Assembly: GCA_900770765.1 (NCBI GenBank)
Contig: CAAGLK010000134.1
Location: 1 to 64,000, forward strand
DNA length: 64,000 nucleotides
Origin: Helicobacteraceae bacterium
GTDB taxonomy: Bacteria; Campylobacterota; Campylobacteria; Campylobacterales; Helicobacteraceae
Reading direction: 5' to 3'
Position 1 is the first letter of the stretch; every line of letters starts with the position of its first letter. Both the position numbers and the translations under genes were made by a program. Shown here in pieces: positions 1-7,797 of this stretch. The notes under the pieces are model-generated. The model saw only the letters and a list, made by a program, of their open reading frames with translations. It had not been told where the DNA came from and did not search any database.

Positions 1-20
1 ACACGACGCTCTTCCGATCT
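1..20 (+). other. Illumina adapter remnant (not genomic)
   Basis: The first 20 bases, ACACGACGCTCTTCCGATCT, equal the 3' end of the standard Illumina TruSeq read-1 adapter. Coding sequence for glutamyl-tRNA synthetase begins at the very next base. This is an untrimmed sequencing adapter at a contig end, not bacterial DNA. Confidence 0.95.
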
Positions 21-218
21 GAATTATTAAAAGAAAAAACCTATTATAACGCCGATTTTAGCGAGTTTAAAAAAGACGCTATGGAAAAAAGTGGTTTAAA
101 AGGCAAGGGATTCTTTAAGCCGCTTAGATTCTTGCTAACGGGTGCTACACATGGCGTAGAACTTAGCGATTTATTTGTATATTTAAAATTTTATTTGCAA
201 GATATTTTAAGGAGATAA
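21..218 (+). CDS. gltX: Glutamyl-tRNA synthetase, C-terminal fragment
   Basis: The last 65 codons of a class I glutamyl-tRNA synthetase, which charges tRNA with glutamate in the cytoplasm. The visible end contains the conserved anticodon-domain stretch [19 protein letters not shown], then a final helix and a TAA stop at 216-218. The rest of the gene lies beyond the contig end: the reading frame is lost where the adapter starts. It stops 1 base before the yggT start, and gltX-yggT-slt follows the H. pylori order. Helicobacter often has two GltX paralogues, and I cannot say which this is. Confidence 0.85.
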   Translation, partial: ELLKEKTYYNADFSEFKKDAMEKSGLKGKGFFKPLRFLLTGATHGVELSDLFVYLKFYLQDILRR

Positions 219-219
219 A

Positions 220-516
220 ATGTCTATTTTAGATTTATTTTTAGAACCACTAATACAAATTATAAGTTTAGTGATAAATTTATATATTTGGATTGTGATT
301 ATTGCTGCATTAATTTCGTGGGTGCGCCCAGACCCTTATAATCCTATCGTGCAGGTTTTATATAAATTAACAGAACCACTTTATAATAAGATTAGAAATA
401 GGATTCCAACTATAATTAGCGGCATTGATATAACGCCGATTATCGTGCTTTTAGCACTTAAATTTTTAGATATATTTTTAGAAAAATTATATATTTATGT
501 AAGGAGTATGTTGTGA
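220..516 (+). CDS. YggT family integral membrane protein
   Basis: A 98-residue protein of the YggT family, with two hydrophobic helices (about residues 12-35 and 68-90) around a short polar loop. The loop starts with the family hallmark SWVRPDPYNPIV at about residues 33-44. Family members are small inner-membrane proteins linked to osmotic tolerance or cell-division factors, but their biochemistry is unsettled. The AGGAGA at 210-215 is a strong ribosome site. The TGA stop overlaps the GTG start of slt (GTGA), so the two are translationally coupled. Confidence 0.85.
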   Translation: MSILDLFLEPLIQIISLVINLYIWIVIIAALISWVRPDPYNPIVQVLYKLTEPLYNKIRNRIPTIISGIDITPIIVLLALKFLDIFLEKLYIYVRSML

Positions 517-2159
517 GAAAATTACTTTTTTGCCTTTTTACGATTTTATCCTTTAGCTTTGCAAATACAAGCACTCCAAGCATTAATCAGCAAATCACGC
601 TTGAGTATTTAAAAAAGCAGCCAGCTGGAATCTCGCGCGACTTTTATATTTGGCTATTTTTACAGCAAAATATTAGCGCAAAAGAGGCAAAGGAAGCCTA
701 CAATCTAGCGGTTAAGAAAAACACAAAGCTATTTGGCGCGTATTTTAAAAAAAGCGATAATAAAACGCTATCAAGAAAAACCATTTGTCAAAGAATGCCA
801 CTAGAGAAGCTAATAAAGCAAGATGCAAAGTGCATAGCCCTAGCCTTAAAAACAAAAAACGCAGAATCCTTAGATAAAAAAACGCTAAGCACTCTAGCCA
901 CACAGACCGCAAAGCACAATGCAAAGCTATCACAAGAGCTAAAGATTCTAGCTTCAAAAGACCCTTTTAAAACGCTAATAACCCACGATGCAAGGACCTT
1001 TTCAGGTTTTTATTTTGCTATTTCACAAAATTATAGGAATAAACTTAATTTTACACTTCCAAAAGATACTTTTATAAAGCTATTAAAAGAGCAAAACGCA
1101 AGTTTTAGCAAAGCCTTACGACACATTATTTTAACGCCCTCGCTTGATAAGCTAAACCGCTCTTTTAATGCCGCACTTCCTAGCGAGATTCTGCCATTTT
1201 TAGACGCGGAATCCTCCTTTTATCTAGGCATAAATGCAATAAGATTTGACAAAAAGCAAAACGCATTGCAATATTTTTTACACTCAAAAAAGAATTCAAA
1301 ATATTCTTTTAATAAAAACCGCGCAACTTTCTGGGCTTATCTAGCAAGCGGTGATGAAAAATATTTACAAGAATTAAATAACTCAAAATCCGTAGATATC
1401 TACACACTAGCAAGCCTAGAAAAAACACAAGCAGAGCCGAAATTTAAAATAATTTATGAAATAAAAACACAAAACAAAAAGGCAAAATGGGATACAAAAG
1501 ACCCATTTGAGTGGGAGAGAATCAAAGCAGACTTTAAGAATCTTAAGCACAAAAAAGAAGAGTCAAAAAAGATTCTAGCCCATGTAGATAATGAGCAAAC
1601 ACAAGCGCATTTTGTGTGGCTAAATAAAGAAAGAGGTAGTGAATATTTCCTAATGCCTTATAAAGAAGTTTTCTCACGCTTCCCTAATAAAGAAGCTCTA
1701 CTTTACTCACTAGCAAGGCAAGAGAGCCTATTTATCCCCACAGCGATTTCTACTTCTTACGCACTTGGGCTTATGCAGCTTATGCCCTTTAATGTAGTGG
1801 CGATTGCAAAAGAGTTAAAAGAAGAGAATAAAGTAAGTTATTTTGATATGTTTGACCCAGCGATTAATATCCCTTATGCAGAGTATTTTACAAGGCCACT
1901 TGTAAGGGAGTTTAATCACCCTTTATTTATCGCTTATGCTTATAATGGTGGGCCAGGCTTTACAAGGCGACTTTTAGCAAAAAATTATTTATTTAAAAAG
2001 GATAATCCGCTAGACCCTTGGCTTAGTATGGAACTAATTCCTTATGAGGAATCCCGCGTATATGGTAAAAAAGTGCTTGCAAATTATATAATTTATCAAA
2101 AACGCTTAGGTAAAGATATAAAACTGCTAGATTTACTAGCGCAAACGCAAATTTATTAA
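513..2159 (+). CDS. slt: Soluble-type lytic murein transglycosylase
   Basis: A 548-residue periplasmic lytic transglycosylase that cleaves peptidoglycan between MurNAc and GlcNAc to form 1,6-anhydro ends. An N-terminal signal peptide (MRKLLFCLFTILSFSFA) is followed by a long helical superhelix. The SLT domain lies at about 385-530, with the catalytic glutamate E404 in SLARQES, then ALGLMQLMP and AYNGGPG. The start is GTG at 513, chosen because AAGGAG sits at 501-506 and it overlaps the yggT stop. The order gltX-yggT-slt matches Helicobacter, where slt affects muropeptide release. Confidence 0.93.
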   Translation: MRKLLFCLFTILSFSFANTSTPSINQQITLEYLKKQPAGISRDFYIWLFLQQNISAKEAKEAYNLAVKKNTKLFGAYFKKSDNKTLSRKTICQRMPLEKLIKQDAKCIALALKTKNAESLDKKTLSTLATQTAKHNAKLSQELKILASKDPFKTLITHDARTFSGFYFAISQNYRNKLNFTLPKDTFIKLLKEQNASFSKALRHIILTPSLDKLNRSFNAALPSEILPFLDAESSFYLGINAIRFDKKQNALQYFLHSKKNSKYSFNKNRATFWAYLASGDEKYLQELNNSKSVDIYTLASLEKTQAEPKFKIIYEIKTQNKKAKWDTKDPFEWERIKADFKNLKHKKEESKKILAHVDNEQTQAHFVWLNKERGSEYFLMPYKEVFSRFPNKEALLYSLARQESLFIPTAISTSYALGLMQLMPFNVVAIAKELKEENKVSYFDMFDPAINIPYAEYFTRPLVREFNHPLFIAYAYNGGPGFTRRLLAKNYLFKKDNPLDPWLSMELIPYEESRVYGKKVLANYIIYQKRLGKDIKLLDLLAQTQIY

Positions 2160-2172
2160 TTAAAGGAGTTTT

Positions 2173-2604
2173 ATGGAGGCGTTGTATCCTTATTTTTTAG
2201 TAGTGCATCTTGTATGTGCTATTGTGTTTTTAGGCGTGGTGTTTTGTGATGTAATGCTTATTACTCCACTTCAAAAAAGCTTAGGTAAAGACTTAGCAAA
2301 TAAAGTTTTTAGCGCTATTTCTAGCCGCTCTAAATATATGCCGCTAGTAGTTTTAACGCTAATTTTAAGCGGTGGAGCTATGATAAGCGCGCATTTAAAT
2401 AGTGAAGTAGGATATTTTAATACACATTTGCAAAAGCTACTTGCTATAAAGGCGATTTTAGCATTAATTATTGTGCTTATGATTGTGTCAAATTTATTTT
2501 GCTATTATGTATTAAAACGCAGTGTGCCATTTAAGAAAATCCACGAAATAGCCTTAATTCTAGGCTTAGTTATAGTCGTATTAGCAAAATTTGCTTTTTA
2601 TTAA
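2173..2604 (+). CDS. Small four-helix membrane protein, CopD/DUF2269-like
   Basis: A 143-residue protein made almost only of hydrophobic segments: about residues 5-30, 55-75, 85-110 and 120-142. A histidine lies in the first helix (VVHLVCAIVFLG). The pattern resembles small CopD-like or HemJ-like four-helix proteins of Campylobacterota, but no motif settles the function. AAGGAG lies 6 bases before the ATG, and the gene follows slt by 13 bases, so it probably belongs to the same transcript. Confidence 0.7.
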   Translation: MEALYPYFLVVHLVCAIVFLGVVFCDVMLITPLQKSLGKDLANKVFSAISSRSKYMPLVVLTLILSGGAMISAHLNSEVGYFNTHLQKLLAIKAILALIIVLMIVSNLFCYYVLKRSVPFKKIHEIALILGLVIVVLAKFAFY

Positions 2605-2629
2605 TAAGTGTAAATAGTGGGTAAATCCA

Positions 2630-4231
2630 CTATTTTACTTTACTAAACACGCTTTTAGTTACAAACTCCACTTTTACGCCACTTTTATCTATAAATTCCG
2701 CTAACATCTCGCTAATATCTTTATTTATTTGCTCTTTTTCATAACCCTTTACGCCATTTTCTAGCAAATAATAAGAATAATCGCCCTCTAACTCACTAAA
2801 GCCATCAAAACCAGCTAAATTAATTTTACTAACCCCAACTTTAGCAAACAGCCTTAAAGCAATAATTGTAGAGTTATTAAAAAATCTCCACTTAGTTTTT
2901 ATAAGATTATTGATATTAAACACAAGCGCACTAGAATCTGTGCTTTCTATATTTGAAGTAAGTAGAATCTGTGTAGAATCGCAAGTTTTAGGATTCTGCA
3001 CTTTTGCAAATTCATATCTAATATTATTAGAAAAAAATAAATAATCAAATTTATAGCCCTCTAAAATAGCATTAATCCCCACAACCAAAGGCTGCTTTTC
3101 TTTAATATAAGATTCCACCTCCGCCTTTTGTTTAATCGCATTTGCCCCAGGTGCGATAAATAAAATCTCCTTATCCCTAATCGCTTCCCTTAAGGATTCC
3201 ACCGCCGCATCATCGTTAATCTCTTGCTTTAGTGCTTTAATATAAGCCTCTTTTAAAATATCATAATCATAAAGCACCCTTTGCTTAGGCGGTAAGGATT
3301 CTAGCGTTAGTTTAATCTCTTTATTACTTGCCTTATAAGTATTTTGTAAATATGCGATATTATTCACATGGCTTCCAAGCTGCCCAGCGATACATAGCGG
3401 TATGCTATAACCCCATTTATATTTTTCTATAAATTTTTTCATATAAATATCAATGCAGTCATAAATTAGATTAATATCATAATCGCTATTATAAAAGCTA
3501 TTTAGATAATTTGCTATAAGCTCAGTAGTGGTATTCCCAGCGCCCCTCCCCATACCACAAAGGCTACTATCAATTAGCACATCTCTTTTAAGCTCTTTAG
3601 CTAAATTTGCAAACTCCATAGACAAGGCAAAAGAAAGCTGTAAATTATTATGCGAGTGGAATCCTATTTTAATATTTTTATCTAAATTATGATTTATAAG
3701 CATAAAAATATGCGCTAAATTAGCCGCATACATAATACCAAAGGTATCCACAATAGCTAAGGATTCTGGCTTAATCTTATTTACTAGCTCACATAAATTT
3801 AATAAATCAAAGTCGCTATAGCTAGGCGTGTTTGCCGCTTGTAAGTGCAGTTTATAGCCTTTTTGCGTGATTTGCTTACTAAACTCAATCGCTTCTTTAA
3901 ATTTATCAAGTGGGAAAACAAGGCGTATTGTATTAATACTGCTTCCATCATAATCGCTTAAATTTGCTAAATCATACCGCCCATAATCCATCATAGCAAT
4001 ATAATTCTCATCTCCCCTATTTTGTGGCAAATACTCCGCAATTTCTTTAGAATCCTTAAAATAAGTGCTACCCTTTAAATGTGGCTCATTTTTAAGCCAA
4101 CCAACCTCAATATTCTCAACGCAAGCCTTAGCTAAATGATAAATAATTCCCTTTATAACTTCACTTCCAAACTCGCCATTTGTGATATAAGCACCATCGC
4201 GCAAAGTGCATTCTAAAATTCCTATACTCAT
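2630..4231 (-). CDS. DRE-TIM aldolase-like domain fused to a DUF115-like domain
   Basis: A 533-residue two-domain protein. Residues 1 to about 300 are a DRE-TIM metallolyase/aldolase barrel of the HMG-CoA lyase and 4-hydroxy-2-oxovalerate aldolase type. It shows the metal and catalytic motif TLRDG near residue 9, the metal ligands HSHNN near 192-196, and GMGRGAGNTTTE. Residues 340-533 look like a Rossmann-type DUF115 nucleotide-sugar-associated domain (EILFIAPGANAI, AGFDGFSELEGDY). The substrate is unknown. It lies next to a CMP-acylneuraminate synthetase homologue on the same strand, which suggests a role in an unusual surface sugar acid. RBS AAAGGAG. Confidence 0.75.
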   Translation of the reverse strand: MSIGILECTLRDGAYITNGEFGSEVIKGIIYHLAKACVENIEVGWLKNEPHLKGSTYFKDSKEIAEYLPQNRGDENYIAMMDYGRYDLANLSDYDGSSINTIRLVFPLDKFKEAIEFSKQITQKGYKLHLQAANTPSYSDFDLLNLCELVNKIKPESLAIVDTFGIMYAANLAHIFMLINHNLDKNIKIGFHSHNNLQLSFALSMEFANLAKELKRDVLIDSSLCGMGRGAGNTTTELIANYLNSFYNSDYDINLIYDCIDIYMKKFIEKYKWGYSIPLCIAGQLGSHVNNIAYLQNTYKASNKEIKLTLESLPPKQRVLYDYDILKEAYIKALKQEINDDAAVESLREAIRDKEILFIAPGANAIKQKAEVESYIKEKQPLVVGINAILEGYKFDYLFFSNNIRYEFAKVQNPKTCDSTQILLTSNIESTDSSALVFNINNLIKTKWRFFNNSTIIALRLFAKVGVSKINLAGFDGFSELEGDYSYYLLENGVKGYEKEQINKDISEMLAEFIDKSGVKVEFVTKSVFSKVK

Positions 4232-4278
4232 TTTTACTCCTTTAAATTATAAAATTCATTTTTAGTCCTCTGCCATTT

Positions 4279-4349
4279 GTCATTTTGAGCGACAGCGAAA
4301 AATCTACTAATAATTACTTTATAGATACTTCGCTTACGCTCAGTATGAC
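4279..4349. repeat. Dispersed palindromic repeat, type A, copy 1
   Basis: A 71-base imperfect inverted repeat with arms of about 27 bases: GTCATTTTGAGCG at one end and CGCTCAGTATGAC at the other. The arms match at about 21 of 27 positions. A second copy of the same design lies at 18075-18144. It encodes no plausible protein; an apparent open frame across 4234-4470 is only a translation of this element and its neighbour. It resembles a REP or MITE-like palindrome. Confidence 0.75.
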
Positions 4350-4401
4350 AAAAGAGAAAGCTAGGGCAAATATATATTTGCGATTCCGCATTTTCCACCC
4401 T

Positions 4402-4515
4402 GTTATTGCGAGGCGATTTATCGTCGAAGCAATCCACGATATAAACGCAAATAAACCTTAATTTTGTCAATATTTTAGATTGCCACGAAAATTCTGCGAA
4501 TTTTCTCGCAATGAC
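4402..4515. repeat. Dispersed palindromic repeat, type B, copy 1
   Basis: A 114-base element with ends GTTATTGCGAG and CTCGCAATGAC, which are inverted complements, and inner stretches AAGCAATCC and GATTGCCACG that also pair. Two further copies lie at 7798-7909 and 17866-17997 with the same ends and different centres. It sits between the aldolase-like gene and the broken cytidylyltransferase. It has no transposase and looks like a non-autonomous palindromic element. Confidence 0.75.
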
Positions 4516-4527
4516 AAAACTACACTT

Positions 4528-5190
4528 TTACGATTCCACATTGTATTTTTCATATAAAAACCTAGCCATTTCATAATCTACAATATCATCAATATCCACC
4601 GCCGCCCTTTTGTCAATATCCACTAGCTTAGGGCGCTCCCCATAAACAAACCTCCACTTAATCATATCCAAGCGTCTAGCGATATAAAAGCCATTAATCA
4701 CACTAAACCACTCTGGCAGCTTCTGGCTTGGGACATGATTTTTAATAGAAAAGTTAAGCGCTCCATTTTCATTAAACAAATATTCTTTAACTAGCTTCAC
4801 GCTTATAACAGAGTCAAAATCGCTCGTGGAATCTAAAAATTCTAAAATCGCTTTTTTATAATCACTTGGGGCTATTAGCGGACACACGCAAGGGGTAATC
4901 ATAAGAATCTCACCGCTTACATTTGAAGCGATATATTCTATAACTTCATTAAAACTTTTGCTTTTTTCATCGCAATACTAAAGCGGTCTCTTTTGGATTC
5001 CAACTCCGCAAGATTCCGCCATTTTTAGCATCTCTTCACTATCGCTTGATACGATAATTTTATCAACGCCATTTACTTGCTTTAATTGCTCTATTTTGTG
5101 GATTAATAAATTACTTTTACCAAAGGGCAGTATATTTTTATTAGGAAGCCTTTTACTCCCAGCCCTTACAGGAATTACTGCAGTTATCAT
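4528..5190 (-). pseudogene. CMP-acylneuraminate cytidylyltransferase, broken by one in-frame amber codon
   Basis: A NeuA/PseF-type enzyme would activate a nonulosonic acid with CTP for surface glycans. The N-terminal signature VIPVRAGSKRLPNKN starts at residue 4. After residue 70 (QKRPL) there is a single TAG at 4978-4980, and the same frame continues at once with YCDEKSKSFNEVI and later LMITPCVCPL, typical of the family. Removing the stop gives a 220-residue protein of normal length. One base change (for example GAG or AAG to TAG) explains it. It could be a true null, a polymorphism or a sequencing error. A (TC)7 tract lies upstream. Confidence 0.85.
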
Positions 5191-5256
5191 AACTGCACCG
5201 CCACACTTTTAATATTTTCAGCTAATTTTAAATATTTTGTGAAATTATCTACTAAT

Positions 5257-5271
5257 AGAGAGAGAGAGAGA
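5257..5271. repeat. Dinucleotide repeat (AG)7 upstream of the cytidylyltransferase
   Basis: Seven AG units plus one A, read as TC repeats on the coding strand, 67-81 bases before the ATG at 5190. A longer tract of the same dinucleotide sits in the equivalent place before the fucosyltransferase at 17606. Slippage here would change promoter or leader spacing, a known way to phase-vary expression. The rest of the 5191-5408 gap is AT-rich and shows no gene. Confidence 0.75.
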
Positions 5272-5408
5272 AACCTTTTAATTGATAACAATTATTATTT
5301 ATCATTTACACCCTTTGTTTAAAAGCGTAGATTTTATCAAATTTGTAGCTTAAACTTAAATAAATGTGGAATCTTAAATTTATTTTAAAGACTTTTTTAA
5401 GATTCCAT

Positions 5409-6812
5409 CTATTTTTTAAACTCAGCCTTTATACGATTTATCTCAAAAAGTAACCACAAATATCCGCCACAAAATTTATGCCTATCCGCATAAGAGAAGG
5501 CACTTCCAAGCCTATAAGTGAAGCAATTAAGCTCTTTTTTAGCCGCTTCATAATCGCTATAAAACTCAAGCGGTGGCAGCTTTAAGCTAGAATCCTTAGC
5601 GACTTTTTGCCTATATTCTTGCATCGCTTTATTATGCTCCCTTTTAAGATTCCACAAAATAAAGGGCAGTTTAAGGTAAAAAAGCCGCTCTTTAGACGCC
5701 GCAATAACCGCCGCTCCTAACTTGTAATTTAAATGATTTTTGACACGCTCCGCCGCCCCTGTTAGCTTTTGTGAAATCTTAAAATTTGACAATTTCGCAT
5801 CCGCTAATCTGCTATCTGCTATCCGCAAACTGCGTTCTGTTTCAAGTTCGCTTAAAAATTCTTTAAAAATTTTAAGATTCTTTGATTCTAGTGCCATTTT
5901 TATAAGCCTTATCGCTTCATCTACTTCACCGCTTAACGCCCTAATTTTCGCCGCTATAAAGCAAATAAATGGGCGAGATTCTGTCGCATTTTGCAAATAT
6001 AAATTAAACTCACTTCCATAAGTCCTAGCACCCCAAAAATTACTTAAAAATAAATCCAAAAACTTTTTATTTTTTATAAAATCCTCAAGTTGTGATTCCA
6101 CAATTTCAAACTTTTTATACTCTAAAAGTAGTGAAAAACGCAATATTTGACAAGTAGGATTCTCCTTATCATTTGCGATTCCACATTGCAAAATTTCATC
6201 TAAAATCTCAAAATCTTTTTTAAGATTCCGCCCTAAGTTAAAGGCATACACCGCACTTGCGACCCTTTGCAGCGGATGCGTCTTAAGAGTGCTAGTAGTT
6301 AGAATCCTAAATTGCTCTTCTTGGCTAAAATTTACCCCCATATATTGCTTTTTTATCCCACCAATATTTGCCGCAAATAAAGAATAGCTAGAATGCGCTC
6401 CATTTATAAAGGCAGCCCTACTCATAAAAACAAGTTCAAAAAACGCCATTTCAAACTCATCACTGCTATCAAAAAACTCGCTTGCTATGTGGATTCTAGC
6501 TCCTTTAATTTGCCTTTTGCAATGCTCTTGCACTAGCTTTGCACTCTTAGAATCCGCGCTAAAAATCACTACGCTTTTACCTTCTTGTAAAAACTTCAAC
6601 GCACTCTCAAATGCAAGTTCCACAGGATAAACCCAGCCTAAAAGACGCACTAAATACAGCCTATAATTACCATAAACTACATCCCCAGCCCTTAGATGAA
6701 GTGCGACAAATCCGCTATTTTGCGATTCTGTCTTATTTGACTTCGCAGAGAAGCAAAGCTCCTCTTTACGACAATGGGATAAATCCCCTTGACCCCCCGC
6801 TTCGCGTCCCAC
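5409..6812 (-). CDS. Fucosyltransferase-like glycosyltransferase, C-terminal part (frameshifted gene)
   Basis: The C-terminal 467-residue segment of a gene broken into three frames. Near residues 37-43 it has HLRAGD, the HxRxGD nucleotide-sugar motif of the O-FucT/NodZ fucosyltransferase superfamily. Near 130-150 it has FMSRAAFINGAHSSYSLFAA, the matching downstream motif. A helical TPR-like middle follows. The last 112 residues (YKLGAA ... FTYRLGSA) are nearly the same as the end of the unrelated fucosyltransferase at 16044-17606. The first 25 residues come from a possible inserted repeat and are not family sequence. There is no good start codon or ribosome site, so this is part of the locus 5409-7763 and not a stand-alone gene. 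Confidence 0.7.
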   Translation of the reverse strand: MGREAGGQGDLSHCRKEELCFSAKSNKTESQNSGFVALHLRAGDVVYGNYRLYLVRLLGWVYPVELAFESALKFLQEGKSVVIFSADSKSAKLVQEHCKRQIKGARIHIASEFFDSSDEFEMAFFELVFMSRAAFINGAHSSYSLFAANIGGIKKQYMGVNFSQEEQFRILTTSTLKTHPLQRVASAVYAFNLGRNLKKDFEILDEILQCGIANDKENPTCQILRFSLLLEYKKFEIVESQLEDFIKNKKFLDLFLSNFWGARTYGSEFNLYLQNATESRPFICFIAAKIRALSGEVDEAIRLIKMALESKNLKIFKEFLSELETERSLRIADSRLADAKLSNFKISQKLTGAAERVKNHLNYKLGAAVIAASKERLFYLKLPFILWNLKREHNKAMQEYRQKVAKDSSLKLPPLEFYSDYEAAKKELNCFTYRLGSAFSYADRHKFCGGYLWLLFEINRIKAEFKK

Positions 6813-7431
6813 TCACTGCGTGAGCGGGTCCCTGTGGAATCGCACAAATTTGCGATTCCACCTCTGCCGCCCGTTGCTTAATTGCTTCATAGCGTTTGCT
6901 AAACTTTATCTCTTCCCACAAGCTAGGGGCGACTTCTAAGAAGCGCTGCATATCAAGCCCACTTTCATTTAGAGTTTGTGCCATATTTGCACATTTATAG
7001 CCATAAGGATAATCAAAAGGCTTTTTCACAAACTCACTAAATGGGCGTTGGATTTTTACTTGCGGATATTTAAAAGCAATTGTTTTTGTATAAGAATACT
7101 CACTTATAAATTTAGAGTCAAAAATATCCTCCTCTCCACTTGCTAAAGGTGCGGATATATCGGCTGGAGTGCTATTATCTCGCCCTAGCTTATTCCACAC
7201 AAAGCCAAATTTTAAGCCACTTTTACGAGCTAAATACATAGCGCATAGCAAATTATTAAGCCTAGTGCCTAGCCCATCTTCTCTAATGGCGACCATTAAG
7301 CCTTTAAATTTGCGTTTAAATATTTGGATTTTATTAAAATGTAGGTAATTTTTATCGCTTAAGGTTAGCTTAATATATCTTGCAGAGATTTTTTCATTTA
7401 GAGGGATTAAAAATCCCCCCCCCCCCGCCAC
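6766..7431 (-). CDS. Fucosyltransferase-like glycosyltransferase, middle part (frameshifted gene)
   Basis: The middle frame of the split locus. It completes the discoidin domain (ARYIKLTLSDKNYLHFNKI) and then enters the N-terminal half of a fucosyltransferase-superfamily catalytic domain, with IREDGLGTRLNNLLCAMYLA at about residues 49-68. It ends in a 25-residue tail (SGTRSGGSRGFIPLS) unlike the family. It is entered by a frameshift at the G12 tract (7415-7426) and left by a second one near the G6 run at 6793-6798. It has no ribosome site of its own, so translation depends on tract length. Confidence 0.7.
   Translation of the reverse strand: MAGGGGFLIPLNEKISARYIKLTLSDKNYLHFNKIQIFKRKFKGLMVAIREDGLGTRLNNLLCAMYLARKSGLKFGFVWNKLGRDNSTPADISAPLASGEEDIFDSKFISEYSYTKTIAFKYPQVKIQRPFSEFVKKPFDYPYGYKCANMAQTLNESGLDMQRFLEVAPSLWEEIKFSKRYEAIKQRAAEVESQICAIPQGPAHAVSGTRSGGSRGFIPLS
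6793..6798. repeat. G6 run at the second frameshift of the split glycosyltransferase
   Basis: Six C on the plus strand, so G6 in the gene. Reading through with five G would join the middle frame (6766-7431) to the C-terminal frame (5409-6812). It lies inside an unusually GC-rich patch (about 6760-6840) that looks inserted between the two catalytic motifs. Confidence 0.55.
6834..6861. repeat. Perfect inverted repeat of the TGCGATTCCAC motif
   Basis: GTGGAATCGCA and TGCGATTCCAC form perfect 11-base arms around a 6-base spacer, inside the split glycosyltransferase and next to the apparently inserted patch. The same motif recurs at many places in the two glycan islands. Confidence 0.7.
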
Positions 7432-7763
7432 TCAAGCAAACCAGAGTCGATTTTATAAAAATCGCTTCCATTGTTAGAATACATTACTTGTAGGCTTTTT
7501 AGTCTCTCTGGTGCGGTTTTAGAATTTGTAATTTTTATACACTCTAGCGGATATATTTGCTCTAAATCCACACACCACCAAGGGTTTTGCTCACATGCAG
7601 TGCAAAAGGCGAAATCGCTAATTTCTGCCCCACTACAAGCCGCACTTGCATCATAAAAAGAATGTTTTGAAATAGAGCTAGCCACCGCCTTTTTCCCACA
7701 CGCCACATCCTCTAAATCAATATCCTTAAACACCACACTTGGCTCAACTTCATACATATACAT
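7407..7763 (-). CDS. Discoidin (F5/8 type C) domain, N-terminal part of the phase-variable glycosyltransferase
   Basis: This segment encodes an F5/8 type C or discoidin-like carbohydrate-binding domain: NPWWCVDLEQIYPLECIKI at about residues 60-78 is the typical core. It runs into the G12 tract, where the frame ends at once (RGGGDF stop). With 13 or 10 G the frame would continue into the segment 6766-7431 and give one discoidin-fucosyltransferase protein, so the allele shown is OFF. ATG at 7763 is chosen because AAAGG lies 8 bases upstream. A GTG three codons earlier is also open. Confidence 0.75.
   Translation of the reverse strand: MYMYEVEPSVVFKDIDLEDVACGKKAVASSISKHSFYDASAACSGAEISDFAFCTACEQNPWWCVDLEQIYPLECIKITNSKTAPERLKSLQVMYSNNGSDFYKIDSGLLEWRGGGDF
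7415..7426. repeat. Poly-G12 phase-variation tract
   Basis: Twelve C on the plus strand, that is G12 within the coding strand. Tracts of this length slip at high frequency in Helicobacter and Campylobacter and switch contingency genes. Here the frame analysis shows 12 is OFF, and 13 or 10 is ON. Confidence 0.95.
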
Positions 7764-7797
7764 TTTTGCCACCTTTTAAGATTCTGCTCTCCACTTT

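Noticed and set aside
4234..4470. A 78-codon open frame on the minus strand between the aldolase-like gene and the cytidylyltransferase
   Set aside because: It is a translation of the type A and type B palindromic repeats (it includes CHTERKRSI-like residues seen whenever such repeats are translated) and has no ribosome site.
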